Shown here: one piece after another, positions 8,955 through 16,987 of the stretch
Position numbering within the stretch: the first letter of the stretch is position 1
Layout: the number at the start of each line of letters is the position of its first letter
NCBI RefSeq assembly: GCF_016775475.1
Contig: NZ_JAEUXJ010000006.1
Coordinates: 62,001 to 126,000 of the forward strand
Reading direction: 5' to 3'
DNA: 64,000 bases
Origin: Belnapia mucosa
GTDB taxonomy: Bacteria; Pseudomonadota; Alphaproteobacteria; Acetobacterales; Acetobacteraceae
Notes under the pieces: model-generated
Databases searched by the model: none
Seen by the model: only the letters and a program-made list of their open reading frames with translations
What the model was told of the DNA's origin: nothing
Made by a program: the position numbers and the translations under genes

Positions 8955-9604
8955 CTTAACCTCCATAACGCTGTAGTGTATGTTGCTAACTGGTAGAGGT
9001 CCCACTTTACCAATAAAACCTCCGCTTGAGAAGATTTGACTCAATGGCAATGTTCGAGATTTCGGATAGGTACCGCATTGATAACACTTGCTGCCGGGAG
9101 TGACGTTTGATTCGCGGTTCCTAATTGCGAGGATCCTGAAGGTGGCTCAGTTCTACCGCACGGACAGGGTGCCTGCGATCGTCTCGCCCTTGTTATTGAA
9201 CAAGCTGCGCGGGACGGCCTGAACGAACGATCAGCCGGTGCTGGATGTGATGGTCTATGTGCTCGGTAGTAGCGGCAAGACTGACCTGTAGGCTGCAGAT
9301 GAGCGACAACACGAGCATCTAGGCGCACCGCTGTGACCTCAAGAAAGCGCGGACTCGTTGAGAGACCCTCGGGTTCTCCCGGTGTGGCCTTACCAGTAAA
9401 CTCCACCTCTGCCATAACCGCGCGGCCTGCCCATTTCGCTCTACGTGCCGGCCGAGCAGGAGGCCCACTGCTCGAACTGCGGGGCACCTAAGGAGATGCG
9501 CAACAGCAACCCGATCCGGCAGGACGCTCACGGCTGCAACGTTGTGTCCGAAGTCTGGCTTAGACCAGATGTCCGTCTGAGCGGGCCTTAGGCCCTGCCG
9601 GTCA
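8955..9604. other. Gene-poor stretch with degraded coding-like sequence
   Basis: These roughly 650 bases hold no intact gene I can support. The first 100 bases are AT-rich and probably carry the promoter of the SGNH gene. From about 9130 the GC rises and the plus strand has short frames broken by several stops, including a small piece with a CSNCGAPKEMR zinc-knuckle-like motif near 9470-9500. This looks like a decayed gene or mobile-element remnant, but its family is not recognisable. Confidence 0.35.
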
Positions 9605-9620
9605 ATGCTTGCGGCACCGC

Positions 9621-9638
9621 TGCATGCGCGTGTATGCA
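9621..9638. promoter_or_regulatory. Candidate GntR autoregulatory operator
   Basis: TGCATGCGCGTGTATGCA is an 18-base imperfect palindrome with perfect TGCAT/ATGCA ends, lying just before the ATG at 9644 of the GntR gene. The TGTAT half resembles the perfect ATGTATACAT site at 11070, suggesting one regulator binds both. Confidence 0.4.
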
Positions 9639-9643
9639 GACGC

Positions 9644-10288
9644 ATGCCCCGCCCTGCCGGAAGCCTCGCCGACCAGGCCTATGAGCGGTTCCGCGAGGGG
9701 CTGCGGAGCGGCGCCCTCCAGCCCGGCCAGCGGGTGCTGGAGGTGGAGCTGGCCGAGAGCCTCGGCATGAGCCGCACCCCGGTGCGGGAGGCGATCCGCC
9801 GCCTGCAATCCGATGGCCTGATCGCCCATCTGCCCGGCCGCGGCCTCTGCGTCGCGCATTATGACCATGCCGAGGTAGACGAGCTCTATGGCATGCGGGA
9901 GGCGCTCGAAGGCACCGCGGCGCGGCTGGCGGCGCAGCATGCCGGGCGGCCCGACATCATGCTGCTGCAGCGGCTGATGGAGGAGGAGGCGCGCATCCCG
10001 CTCGAGGCGGTGGCGGAGCACAACCGCCGCTTCCACCGCGCGCTGCACCAGGCGGCGCATAACCGCTACCTGCTGCGGGCGCTCTCCTCGATCAACGACG
10101 CGCTGCTTCTGCTGGGGCCGACGACGCTGGCACAGCCCGGCCGCGTCGCGGCGGCGCGGGAGGAGCATGGGCGGATCGTCGCCGCCATCGCAGCGCGGGA
10201 TGCCGCCTCGGCCGAGGCGGCGGCGCGGTCCCACATCGCCGCCGCGCATGCCGCGCGGCTGGCGATGGCGGCGGCGGAGCCGGTCTAG
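9644..10288 (+). CDS. GntR-family transcriptional regulator, FCD (FadR-like) subfamily
   Basis: The protein has 214 residues from the ATG at 9644. An N-terminal winged helix-turn-helix (about residues 5-70; LRSGALQPGQRVLEVELAE, then GMSRTPVREAIRRLQ) is followed by an all-helical FCD effector domain with metal-site-like residues (HNRRFHRALHQAAHNRY). An ATG at 9605 is also in frame, but the palindrome at 9621-9638 would then lie inside the gene, so the downstream start is preferred. The gene converges with the binding-protein gene (four-base overlap). FCD regulators usually respond to organic acids, which suits the adjacent TcuA-like dehydrogenase and CitE-like lyase. Confidence 0.9.
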   Translation: MPRPAGSLADQAYERFREGLRSGALQPGQRVLEVELAESLGMSRTPVREAIRRLQSDGLIAHLPGRGLCVAHYDHAEVDELYGMREALEGTAARLAAQHAGRPDIMLLQRLMEEEARIPLEAVAEHNRRFHRALHQAAHNRYLLRALSSINDALLLLGPTTLAQPGRVAAAREEHGRIVAAIAARDAASAEAAARSHIAAAHAARLAMAAAEPV

Positions 10289-11013
10289 GCCGCGGCCGGC
10301 GCGACAGAGAGGCCGCGGACCTTGTGCTGCTCGATCAATCGCGCGACCAGGCCGCTCGCCTTCGCCTCCTCGACGAAGTCGCGCAGGAAGGCCGCGCCGG
10401 CCGTCTTGGCGCGGGCGGTGCCGATCGCCTGCTGCACGGCGGTGAACTGGCCATCCAGGATGCGCGCGCCGGGCAGGGCTTCGACATCCGTCAGCAGGCG
10501 CGGGCGGAGGCCGGCCAGCACCTCCAGCCCCTCCGCCTTGAAGAGGTCGAGCGCCCCGTCCAGGCTCTCGGCCCGGATCAGCGTTGCCTGGTGGATGTTC
10601 CGCTCCAGCCAGAGGTCATAGGCGGCGCGGGCGGTGACCGCGATGCGGATGCCCGGCCGGTCGACTTCCGCGATGCTCCGGATCGGGGAGCCGGCGGGGA
10701 CGAGGTAGGTCGCCTCGATCTCGGCATAGGCGGCGGTGAAGGCGATCTTCTCGGCCCGCTGCGGCTCGGCGCCGATCAGGCCGATATCCCAGGCATCCTG
10801 GTCCACCGCATCGGCCAGCAGGCCAGGCTTCGGGAAGGGCACGTAGCGCACCGGCACGCCGAGCCGGTCGGCGATGGCGCGGGCCATGCCAGGGGAGACG
10901 CCCTCCGGCTCGCCCGCCGCGGTGCGTCCGGTGACCAGCAGGAAATTGCTGAGATTGATGCCGGCGCGCAACACGCCGGTCGGCGCCAGCTCGGCGATGA
11001 CCTCGGGCGACAT
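10285..11013 (-). CDS. Family-3 solute-binding-protein fold without signal peptide
   Basis: The 242 residues have the SBP_bac_3 (amino-acid type) two-lobe fold: GVLRAGINLSNFLLVTG at the start, then GVSPGMARAIADRLGVPVRY and DIGLIGAEPQRAEKIAFT. The ATG at 11013 is well supported by GAGGAGG upstream, yet the protein begins directly at the mature domain. There is no signal peptide, and the longer frame is antisense to the dehydrogenase gene. It may therefore work in the cytoplasm, as an enzyme or sensor, rather than feed an ABC transporter; no permease or ATPase genes adjoin. It is divergent from tcuA, with a palindromic operator between them. Confidence 0.8.
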   Translation of the reverse strand: MSPEVIAELAPTGVLRAGINLSNFLLVTGRTAAGEPEGVSPGMARAIADRLGVPVRYVPFPKPGLLADAVDQDAWDIGLIGAEPQRAEKIAFTAAYAEIEATYLVPAGSPIRSIAEVDRPGIRIAVTARAAYDLWLERNIHQATLIRAESLDGALDLFKAEGLEVLAGLRPRLLTDVEALPGARILDGQFTAVQQAIGTARAKTAGAAFLRDFVEEAKASGLVARLIEQHKVRGLSVAPAAA

Positions 11014-11069
11014 GGTCGATTCCTCCTCTCGGTTCGGCCGTAGCCTGGGCTGGACTGGCAGCGCCGTCC

Positions 11070-11079
11070 ATGTATACAT
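11070..11079. promoter_or_regulatory. Candidate GntR operator between the binding-protein gene and tcuA
   Basis: ATGTATACAT is a perfect 10-base palindrome 28 bases before the tcuA start and 56 bases before the divergent gene start. It is close in form to known TGTATACA-centred GntR/FCD sites, and a related palindrome precedes the GntR gene itself. Confidence 0.5.
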
Positions 11080-11107
11080 CCGTGCACATACGCGAGGGGA
11101 CCCCGTC

Positions 11108-12625
11108 ATGTCCGAAGAATTCGACGTCATCGTGGTCGGCGGCGGCAATGCCGCCTTCTGCGCCGCGCTCTCCGCCCAGGAACAGGGCGCGCGCGTGGTG
11201 GTGCTGGAGCGGGCGCCGGAGGATGAGGCGGGCGGCAATACCCGCTTCACCGCGGGCAACATTCGCTTCGCCTATCGCGGGGTCGAGGATCTGAAGGCGA
11301 TCATGCCGGACCTCACCGAGGCCGAGATCGCCATCACCGATTTCGGCACCTATACCGAGGACCAGTTCTTCGACGACATGTTCCGCGTCACCCGGAACCG
11401 CACCGACCCGGACCTCTGCGAGATCCTGGTCCGCCGCAGCTTCGAGACGATGAAGTGGATGCATGGCAAGGGCGTGAAATTCGCCCCGATCTGGGGCCAG
11501 CAGGCCTTCAAGATCGACGGCAAGTTCAAGTTCTGGGGCGGGCTGACCGTCTGCGCCTGGGGCGGCGGCCCTGGCCTGGTGCAGGCGGAGACGGAAGCCG
11601 CGAAGAAGCGCGGCATCGAGATCCGCTACGCCACGCGGGCGCAGAAGATCCTCTATGACGGCTTCAAGGTGGAAGGCGTGCAGGTGAAGTCACCCGGCCG
11701 CATCTACGACATCAAGGCGCCGAGCGTGATCCTGGCCGCGGGCGGCTTCCAGGGCGATGCCGAGATGCGAACCCGCTATCTCGGCGCCGGCTGGGAACTG
11801 GCCAAGGTGCGCGGCACCCGCTTCAACACCGGCGACGGCATCAAGATGGCGCTGGAGATCGGCGCCTCGCCCTTCGGCAACTACTCCGGCTGCCATGCGG
11901 TGCAGTGGGATTTCAACGCGCCGGAATATGGCGACCTCGCGGTCGGCGACGCCTTCCAGAAGCACAGCTACCCGTGGAGCGTGCTGATCAACGCGAACGG
12001 CAAGCGCTTCCTCGATGAGGGCGCCGATTTCCGCAACTACACCTATGCCAAATATGGCCGCGTGGTGCTGGAGCAGCCGGGCAATTTCGCCTGGCAGGTC
12101 TTCGACCGGAAGGTGGAGAAGCAGCTGCGCGACGAATACCGGATCAAGCAGGTCACCAAGGTGAAGGCGGACACGCTGGAGGAGCTGGCGGCGAAGTTGG
12201 AAGGCGTGGACGCCAAGGGCTTCCTCGAGGAGATCCGCGCCTACAATGCCGCGGTGCGGCAGGACATCCCCTTCAACCCGAACATCAAGGACGGGCGCTG
12301 CACCGAGGGGCTGGCGGTGAACAAGTCCAACTGGGCGAACACCATCGATGAGGGGCCCTTCGAGGCCTATCAGGTCGGCTGCGGCATTACTTTCACCTTC
12401 GGCGGCCTCCGCATCGATACCGAGGCGCGGGTGCTGGATGCCGACCAGCAGCCGATCACCGGCCTCTATGCGGCCGGGGAACTGGTGGGCGGGATCTTCT
12501 ACTTCAACTATCCGGGCGGCTCGGGCCTCATCAACGGCTCGGTCTTCGGCAAGCTGGCGGGGGTCACCGCCGTCGCCGACCAGAAGACCAATGCCGGCGG
12601 ATTGGGGGCGCCTATTCCGGCTTGA
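11108..12625 (+). CDS. tcuA: FAD-dependent tricarballylate dehydrogenase-like protein (TcuA)
   Basis: This 505-residue flavoprotein belongs to the fumarate reductase/succinate dehydrogenase flavoprotein family. TcuA oxidises tricarballylate to cis-aconitate. The FAD-binding GGGNAAFCAAL motif follows EEFDVIVV at the N-terminus, and the C-terminal FAD contact is LYAAGELVGGIFYFNYPGGSGL. The start was set at 11108 because MSEEFDVIVVGGG is the domain beginning; the longer frame is antisense to the divergent gene. No tcuB (membrane electron acceptor) gene is adjacent. A Bug binding protein gene converges with a 14-base overlap. Other substrates in this flavoprotein family (3-ketosteroids, urocanate) are less likely given the organic-acid context. 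Confidence 0.85.
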   Translation: MSEEFDVIVVGGGNAAFCAALSAQEQGARVVVLERAPEDEAGGNTRFTAGNIRFAYRGVEDLKAIMPDLTEAEIAITDFGTYTEDQFFDDMFRVTRNRTDPDLCEILVRRSFETMKWMHGKGVKFAPIWGQQAFKIDGKFKFWGGLTVCAWGGGPGLVQAETEAAKKRGIEIRYATRAQKILYDGFKVEGVQVKSPGRIYDIKAPSVILAAGGFQGDAEMRTRYLGAGWELAKVRGTRFNTGDGIKMALEIGASPFGNYSGCHAVQWDFNAPEYGDLAVGDAFQKHSYPWSVLINANGKRFLDEGADFRNYTYAKYGRVVLEQPGNFAWQVFDRKVEKQLRDEYRIKQVTKVKADTLEELAAKLEGVDAKGFLEEIRAYNAAVRQDIPFNPNIKDGRCTEGLAVNKSNWANTIDEGPFEAYQVGCGITFTFGGLRIDTEARVLDADQQPITGLYAAGELVGGIFYFNYPGGSGLINGSVFGKLAGVTAVADQKTNAGGLGAPIPA

Positions 12626-13586
12626 CGCCGGCCGCCTGCACCACTGGCGCCCAGCGGTCATATTCCTGGGCGACGAAGCGGTCGGTTTCGGCCGGGTCCA
12701 TCCAGATCGGCTCGCTGGCCATCTCGGTCAGGCGGGCGCGGATGGCGGGTAGGCCGAGGATCTCGCGCAGCGCCCCGGCCAGCCGGTCCATGGCCGGCCG
12801 GGGCGTGCCGCGCGGGGCGAAGAGGCCGGTCCAGGACCGGACGGAGTAGTCCGGCACGCCGCCCTCCTGGATGGTCGGGATATCCGGCCGGCTGGCGATG
12901 CGACGATCGGTCCCGACCGCCAGCATCACCGCCTGCCCGGCATCGGCCGGGCCCACCACCGTCGGCAGGTTCAGGAAGACGATCGGCACCGTGCCGGCGA
13001 CGAGGTCGGTGATGGCCTGGCCGCCGCCGCGATAGGGCACATGGGTCAGGTCGAGTCCCGTGCGCAGCCGGAACAGCTCCCCCGCCAGATGGTTGGAGGA
13101 GCCGACGCCGGAGGAGCCGAAGCTCATCCCGCCCGGTGTCGCCTTTGCCTTGGCAATCAGCTCCGGGACGGTGCGCACGCCGAGGCCCTTCGTCGCCGCC
13201 AGGACATTCGGCACATCGACCAGCATGGCGACGGCCTGCAACGCCTCGCGCGGGTCATAGGCCAGGTCGCGGGCGATCAGCGGGTGGAAGACATGGTTGG
13301 AGGCGGAGGAGACCAGCAGGGTCTGCCCATCCGGCCGGGCGCGGGCAACCGCGGACATGCCGACGCTGCCGCCGCCGCCGGGTCGATTCTCGACGATGAA
13401 GGGCTGACCGAAGCGTGCCTCGAGCTGCGGCGCGAGAAGCCGGGCGGCGACATCGTTCGATCCGCCCGGTGCCCATGGGACGATCAGCGTGACCGGACGG
13501 CTGGGCCAGGCATCCTGCGCCGCGGCGTCGGCAGCCAGCAGCAGGGCAGGGGCCGCGAGCAGGCTGCGGCGGCGGGGGTGCAGCAT
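12612..13586 (-). CDS. Bug/TctC-family tripartite tricarboxylate binding protein
   Basis: The protein has 324 residues. An N-terminal arginine-rich signal peptide (LHPRRRSLLAAPALLLAADA) with a twin-arginine-like start is followed by the Bug fold: WPSRPVTLIVPWAPGGSND, VENRPGGGGSVGM and ARPDGQTLL. AAGGA precedes the ATG by about seven bases. It converges on the tcuA-like gene with 14 bases of overlap. It is a likely capture protein for a tricarboxylate used by that dehydrogenase, but no TctAB permease genes are in the window. Confidence 0.9.
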   Translation of the reverse strand: MLHPRRRSLLAAPALLLAADAAAQDAWPSRPVTLIVPWAPGGSNDVAARLLAPQLEARFGQPFIVENRPGGGGSVGMSAVARARPDGQTLLVSSASNHVFHPLIARDLAYDPREALQAVAMLVDVPNVLAATKGLGVRTVPELIAKAKATPGGMSFGSSGVGSSNHLAGELFRLRTGLDLTHVPYRGGGQAITDLVAGTVPIVFLNLPTVVGPADAGQAVMLAVGTDRRIASRPDIPTIQEGGVPDYSVRSWTGLFAPRGTPRPAMDRLAGALREILGLPAIRARLTEMASEPIWMDPAETDRFVAQEYDRWAPVVQAAGVKPE

Positions 13587-13723
13587 GGAGTTTCCTTCCC
13601 GACAGGTCTTGCTGCCCTTCTAGATCGGTCCGCCCCTGGGCGGGAGGGACCCGCAGGGCGTGAATTCCGCTGCGTGAAGGTCCTACCTCCGGTAAAGGAA
13701 AGGTGAGGTCGGAGCGGGGTGGG

Positions 13724-14449
13724 ATGCGAGTGCGGGCAGGCGGCTGGGTGGCGACGGTTCTGGTGCTGGCGGGCTGCGGCTCGGTGCAGTCCTCGGGGAT
13801 TCTCGCCATGGGCGACGGCACGCACCGCATCACGGTGACGGGGCGCGACCTGGGCGAGGCGACCCGGAAGGCGCTGGCCGACGCGTCCGGCTTCTGCACG
13901 GCCCAGGGGGCGGAGGCGCAGCTGGTCCAGCGGCAGATCGACCGCGCCGCCTATGACCTGATGTTCCGCTGCGTGCCCGGCGGGGCCGGCCGCTTCGCCA
14001 GTGGGGCGCGCGGCAGCGGGCCGATCATCAGCAGCCAGGCCTTCAAGCCGGGCGGACGGCCGATGGTCCCGACCGCCGAGGCACCCCCGGCCCGGATCGG
14101 TGGGCTCCCGGCGCAGCCGCCGACGCTGGCGGCGCTTGCTGCCCTGCCTGGACCTTCCCCGATGGAGACACCGCGCAGCCCGGTTCTGCCTCCGGCCGCG
14201 ACCCTGCCGCCCATGGCGCCGGTGCGGGCGCCCGAGACCGGGCCGGTCTTCGCGCCGCTGTCCCAGGCGGCGCTGGCCCCGGTGCCGGAGCCGCTGCGCG
14301 GGCCGGTACCGCGATCCTATGAAAGCCTGCCGCCGGTCACGGGCCAGCCGGGCGGGCCGCCGCAGCGGCCGCTGATACCCCTGGCGCCGGTGGCCGATTC
14401 GGCCAGTTCCGTGCCGCCTGCCGGCTTCTGGCAGGTGCGGCGCAATTAG
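13724..14449 (+). CDS. Proline-rich lipoprotein of unknown function
   Basis: From the ATG at 13724 the protein has 241 residues. It begins with a lipoprotein signal (MRVRAGGWVATVLVLAGC); the lipobox Cys is residue 18. A conserved-looking domain of about 80 residues follows (GTHRITVTGRDLGEATRKAL to FRC), with two further Cys that could pair. The remaining half is a low-complexity Pro/Ala-rich tail, probably disordered and spanning the envelope. A GTG at 13703 would add seven residues; GGAG at nine bases favours the ATG. The tail ends seven bases from the convergent flagellin gene. No specific role can be assigned. Confidence 0.7.
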   Translation: MRVRAGGWVATVLVLAGCGSVQSSGILAMGDGTHRITVTGRDLGEATRKALADASGFCTAQGAEAQLVQRQIDRAAYDLMFRCVPGGAGRFASGARGSGPIISSQAFKPGGRPMVPTAEAPPARIGGLPAQPPTLAALAALPGPSPMETPRSPVLPPAATLPPMAPVRAPETGPVFAPLSQAALAPVPEPLRGPVPRSYESLPPVTGQPGGPPQRPLIPLAPVADSASSVPPAGFWQVRRN

Positions 14450-14455
14450 ATCAGG

Positions 14456-15292
14456 TCAGCCGCGGAACAGGCTGACGAGCGACTGCGGCGCCTGGTTGGC
14501 GATGCCGAGTGCCTGGGTGCCGAGCTGCTGGCGGATCTGCAGGGCCTGGAGGCGCGCGCTTTCCTTCGCCATATCAGTATCGATCAGCGCCCCGAGGCCG
14601 CTCTGCTGCGCGTCGAGGATCGACTTGTTGTAGTTGATCTGGCTGTCGATGTAGTTCGAGTAGCTGCCGAAATTATTGAGCTCGGTCAGGGTGTTGGTGA
14701 TGGCCTTGCCGACCGCCCCGGTCTTGGTCAGCGCCGAGGAGGCATCGCCCCGGGTCCAGGTGCTGGCGCCGGAGACGCTGTTGAAGATGTTGGTCAGCGC
14801 CTTGTAGCCGCTGAAGGTGTAGTAGGTGCCGGTGCCGTTGGTGACGACCTGAACCGCGAGGGTGCTGGGGTCGTCGAGGACGTTCAGCCCGTTATAGCTG
14901 GCGTCCTTGATGAAGCTCTTGATGTTGTTGGTCAGTTCGCCGGCCTGGGACTGGTACTGGCTGCGCTGCTCGGCGGTGATCGTGCCATCGGCCAGCTTCA
15001 CGGTGACGGCCTGGAGCTTGGTGAGGGCGGAGGAGACATTCTCCAGCGCCGCATTCGAGACATCGAGCAGGCCTTTGACGCCGCCGAGCTGCTCATTGGC
15101 CGAGGTGGTGGCGGCGACGGCGCCGCGGATGCGCTCGGCGACCGCGTAGGCCGCGCCATCATCCTTCGCATCGGCGACGCGATAGCCGGTCGAGATGCGC
15201 TTCTGGGTTGCTGCCAGCTCATCGCCGGTGCGGTTCAGCGATTGCAGCGCCACCATGGCGCCGACATTGGTGTTCACGGAATTCAGCGGCAT
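14456..15292 (-). CDS. Flagellin (short filament protein)
   Basis: The protein has 278 residues and builds the flagellar filament after type III export. The conserved N-terminal D0/D1 helices begin MPLNSVNTNVGAMVALQSLN and include ISTGYRVADAKDDGAAYAVA. The conserved C-terminus contains LGALIDTDMAKESARLQALQ and ends NQAPQSLVSLFRG. The central variable region is very short, so this is a compact flagellin. The start at 15292 was chosen over the longer frame because flagellins begin at this Met. No other flagellar gene lies in the window, and it is divergent from rmlC, so it appears to be an isolated flagellin locus. Confidence 0.95.
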   Translation of the reverse strand: MPLNSVNTNVGAMVALQSLNRTGDELAATQKRISTGYRVADAKDDGAAYAVAERIRGAVAATTSANEQLGGVKGLLDVSNAALENVSSALTKLQAVTVKLADGTITAEQRSQYQSQAGELTNNIKSFIKDASYNGLNVLDDPSTLAVQVVTNGTGTYYTFSGYKALTNIFNSVSGASTWTRGDASSALTKTGAVGKAITNTLTELNNFGSYSNYIDSQINYNKSILDAQQSGLGALIDTDMAKESARLQALQIRQQLGTQALGIANQAPQSLVSLFRG

Positions 15293-15468
15293 CGGGCTTT
15301 TCCCTTGGCTGGCGACCGCGATTCTCGGGCCGGTTGGCGGCATGATTCCAGGCCCGGGTAAAGAAGCGGTGAAATCCAGGACGCCACCGCGATCTTTCCG
15401 GTGAATCCTTGACGCGCCCTCGCCGCGGCGGCAGTGCTGCGGCCGCCGCCGCGCCAGAGCTCAGGACG

Positions 15469-16059
15469 ATGCCGATTCACGATCAAAGCCGCGTTGCGGG
15501 CAATTTCACGCTTCGGACTTTCGGCCTTCCCGGCCCGGTGCTGGTCGGCTTTCGCCGCTTCGGCGACCATCGCGGCTTCTTCCAGGAGACCTACAGCGCG
15601 CGCGACTTCGCCGCGCTCGGCATTACGGATGTCTTCGTGCAGGACAACCACTCGCTCTCGGCCCAGGTCGGGACGGTGCGGGGGATGCATTTCCAGCTGC
15701 CGCCGCATCCGCAGGCGAAGCTGGTGCGGGTGCTGCGCGGCGCCGTGCTCGATGTCGTGGTCGACCTGCGCCGCTCCTCGCCGAGCTTCGGCCAGCATGT
15801 CGCGGTGGAGCTCTCGGCCGCGAATGGCCAGCAGCTCTATGTCCCGGTCGGCTTCGCGCATGGCTTCTGCACGCTCGAGCCGGATACTGAGGTGGCCTAC
15901 AAGGTCACCGACTATTACGCCCCGGATTGCGATCGTGGCATCGCCTGGGACGATCCCGACCTCGCCCTGCCCTGGCCCTTCGAGCCGGGCGCGGTGCATC
16001 TCTCCGACAAGGACCGGCGCGCGCCGCGGCTGCGCGACCTCCCCGCCCTGTTCGACTAG
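15469..16059 (+). CDS. rfbC: dTDP-4-dehydrorhamnose 3,5-epimerase
   Basis: This 196-residue cupin enzyme (RfbC/RmlC) epimerises dTDP-4-keto-6-deoxyglucose on the way to dTDP-rhamnose. Diagnostic segments are GFRRFGDHRGFFQETY, VQDNHSLS, the catalytic-His motif VRGMHFQLPP, and VPVGFAHGF. ATG 15469 is preceded by AGGA; the 20 upstream in-frame residues are Ala-rich and unsupported. It is followed after 85 bases by the kds genes, consistent with a lipopolysaccharide role. Partner genes rmlA, rmlB and rmlD are not in the window. Confidence 0.93.
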   Translation: MPIHDQSRVAGNFTLRTFGLPGPVLVGFRRFGDHRGFFQETYSARDFAALGITDVFVQDNHSLSAQVGTVRGMHFQLPPHPQAKLVRVLRGAVLDVVVDLRRSSPSFGQHVAVELSAANGQQLYVPVGFAHGFCTLEPDTEVAYKVTDYYAPDCDRGIAWDDPDLALPWPFEPGAVHLSDKDRRAPRLRDLPALFD

Positions 16060-16144
16060 AAGTGCCTGATAGGCCGGGCGGCTTGATCCCGGGAGGCGGA
16101 ATGCGGGATACCGGCCCCGTACTGCCAGCAGGGAACCGCGCCGC

Positions 16145-16987
16145 ATGTCCGCCCCCGATCCGGTCGTCTCGATCGGCCAGGTCCGTTTCGGCAACCACCT
16201 GCCGCTCGCCGTCATCGCCGGGCCCTGCCAGCTCGAAAGCCGGGCGCATGGGCTGGAGATGGCGGCGGCGCTGCGCGAGATCGCGGCCGGGCTCGGCTTC
16301 GGCCTGGTCTTCAAGGCGAGCTTCGACAAGGCCAACCGCACCAGCGCCAGCGGCGCGCGCGGGATGGGCATGGCCCAGTCGCTGCCGGTCTTCGCCGAGA
16401 TCCGCGAGAGCCTGCGCCTGCCGGTGCTGACCGATGTGCATGAGCCGGATCAATGCGCGCCCGTCGCCGAGGCGGTGGATGTATTGCAGATCCCGGCCTT
16501 CCTCTGCCGCCAGACCGACCTGCTGCTGGCCGCCGCCGCCACCGGCCGGGTGGTCAACGTCAAGAAGGGCCAATTCCTGGCGCCCTGGGACATGAAGAAC
16601 GTCATCGCCAAGGTGACCGGCGCCGGCAATCCGCGGGTGCTGGCGACCGAGCGCGGCGCTTCCTTCGGCTACAACACCTTGGTCTCCGACATGCGGGCGC
16701 TGCCGATCATGGCGGCGATGGGCGCGCCGGTGATCTTCGACGCTACCCATTCGGTGCAGCAGCCGGGCGGGCAGGGGACCTCCTCGGGCGGGCAGCGGGA
16801 ATTCGTCCCCGTCCTGGCCCGCGCAGCGGTCGCGGTCGGCGTCGCCGGGGTCTTCATCGAGACGCATCCCGATCCCGACCATGCGCCCTCCGACGGGCCG
16901 AACATGGTGCCGCTGCGGGATTTCCCCCGCCTGATCGAGACGTTGATGGCCTTCGACCACCTCGCCAAGCAGCACCTCCCGGCATGA
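16145..16987 (+). CDS. kdsA: 3-deoxy-8-phosphooctulonate synthase (KDO-8-P synthase)
   Basis: This 280-residue enzyme condenses phosphoenolpyruvate with arabinose-5-phosphate to give KDO-8-phosphate for lipid A-core assembly. Seen motifs include [50 protein letters not shown] and [12 protein letters not shown]. The stop overlaps the kdsB ATG (ATGA), so the two are probably translationally coupled. It forms the first gene of kdsA-kdsB-kdsD. Confidence 0.97.
   Translation: MSAPDPVVSIGQVRFGNHLPLAVIAGPCQLESRAHGLEMAAALREIAAGLGFGLVFKASFDKANRTSASGARGMGMAQSLPVFAEIRESLRLPVLTDVHEPDQCAPVAEAVDVLQIPAFLCRQTDLLLAAAATGRVVNVKKGQFLAPWDMKNVIAKVTGAGNPRVLATERGASFGYNTLVSDMRALPIMAAMGAPVIFDATHSVQQPGGQGTSSGGQREFVPVLARAAVAVGVAGVFIETHPDPDHAPSDGPNMVPLRDFPRLIETLMAFDHLAKQHLPA

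Larger units (their letters stand above)
7583..9587. mobile_element. AT-richer insertion bounded by imperfect terminal inverted repeats (putative mobile-element relic)
   Basis: GGGCCCGTTAGAC at 7583-7595 and the inverse of GTCTGAGCGGGCC at 9575-9587 match apart from one small insertion and a substitution. The left end is preceded by CTA and the right end followed by TTA, which could be a decayed short target duplication. Between them base composition drops visibly; the 60 bases from 7921 count about 37 percent GC. The ends recall IS5/IS1031-group termini, but no transposase reading frame is intact, so the element type is inference. The only convincing gene inside is the SGNH hydrolase. Confidence 0.4.

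Noticed and set aside
9130..9600. Transposase remnant
   Set aside because: Degraded, stop-interrupted sequence with one zinc-knuckle-like piece. No recognisable transposase motif, so a family cannot be named; only a decayed-segment note was kept.
13622..13650. Short GC-rich inverted repeat after the Bug gene start
   Set aside because: A six-base stem with a two-base loop is too small to distinguish from background in such GC-rich DNA.
15293..15468. Possible sigma-54 or sigma-28 promoter between flagellin and rmlC
   Set aside because: I looked for GG-N10-GC and for a TAAA/GCCGATAA pair with correct spacing. Only near matches occurred, so no promoter was called.
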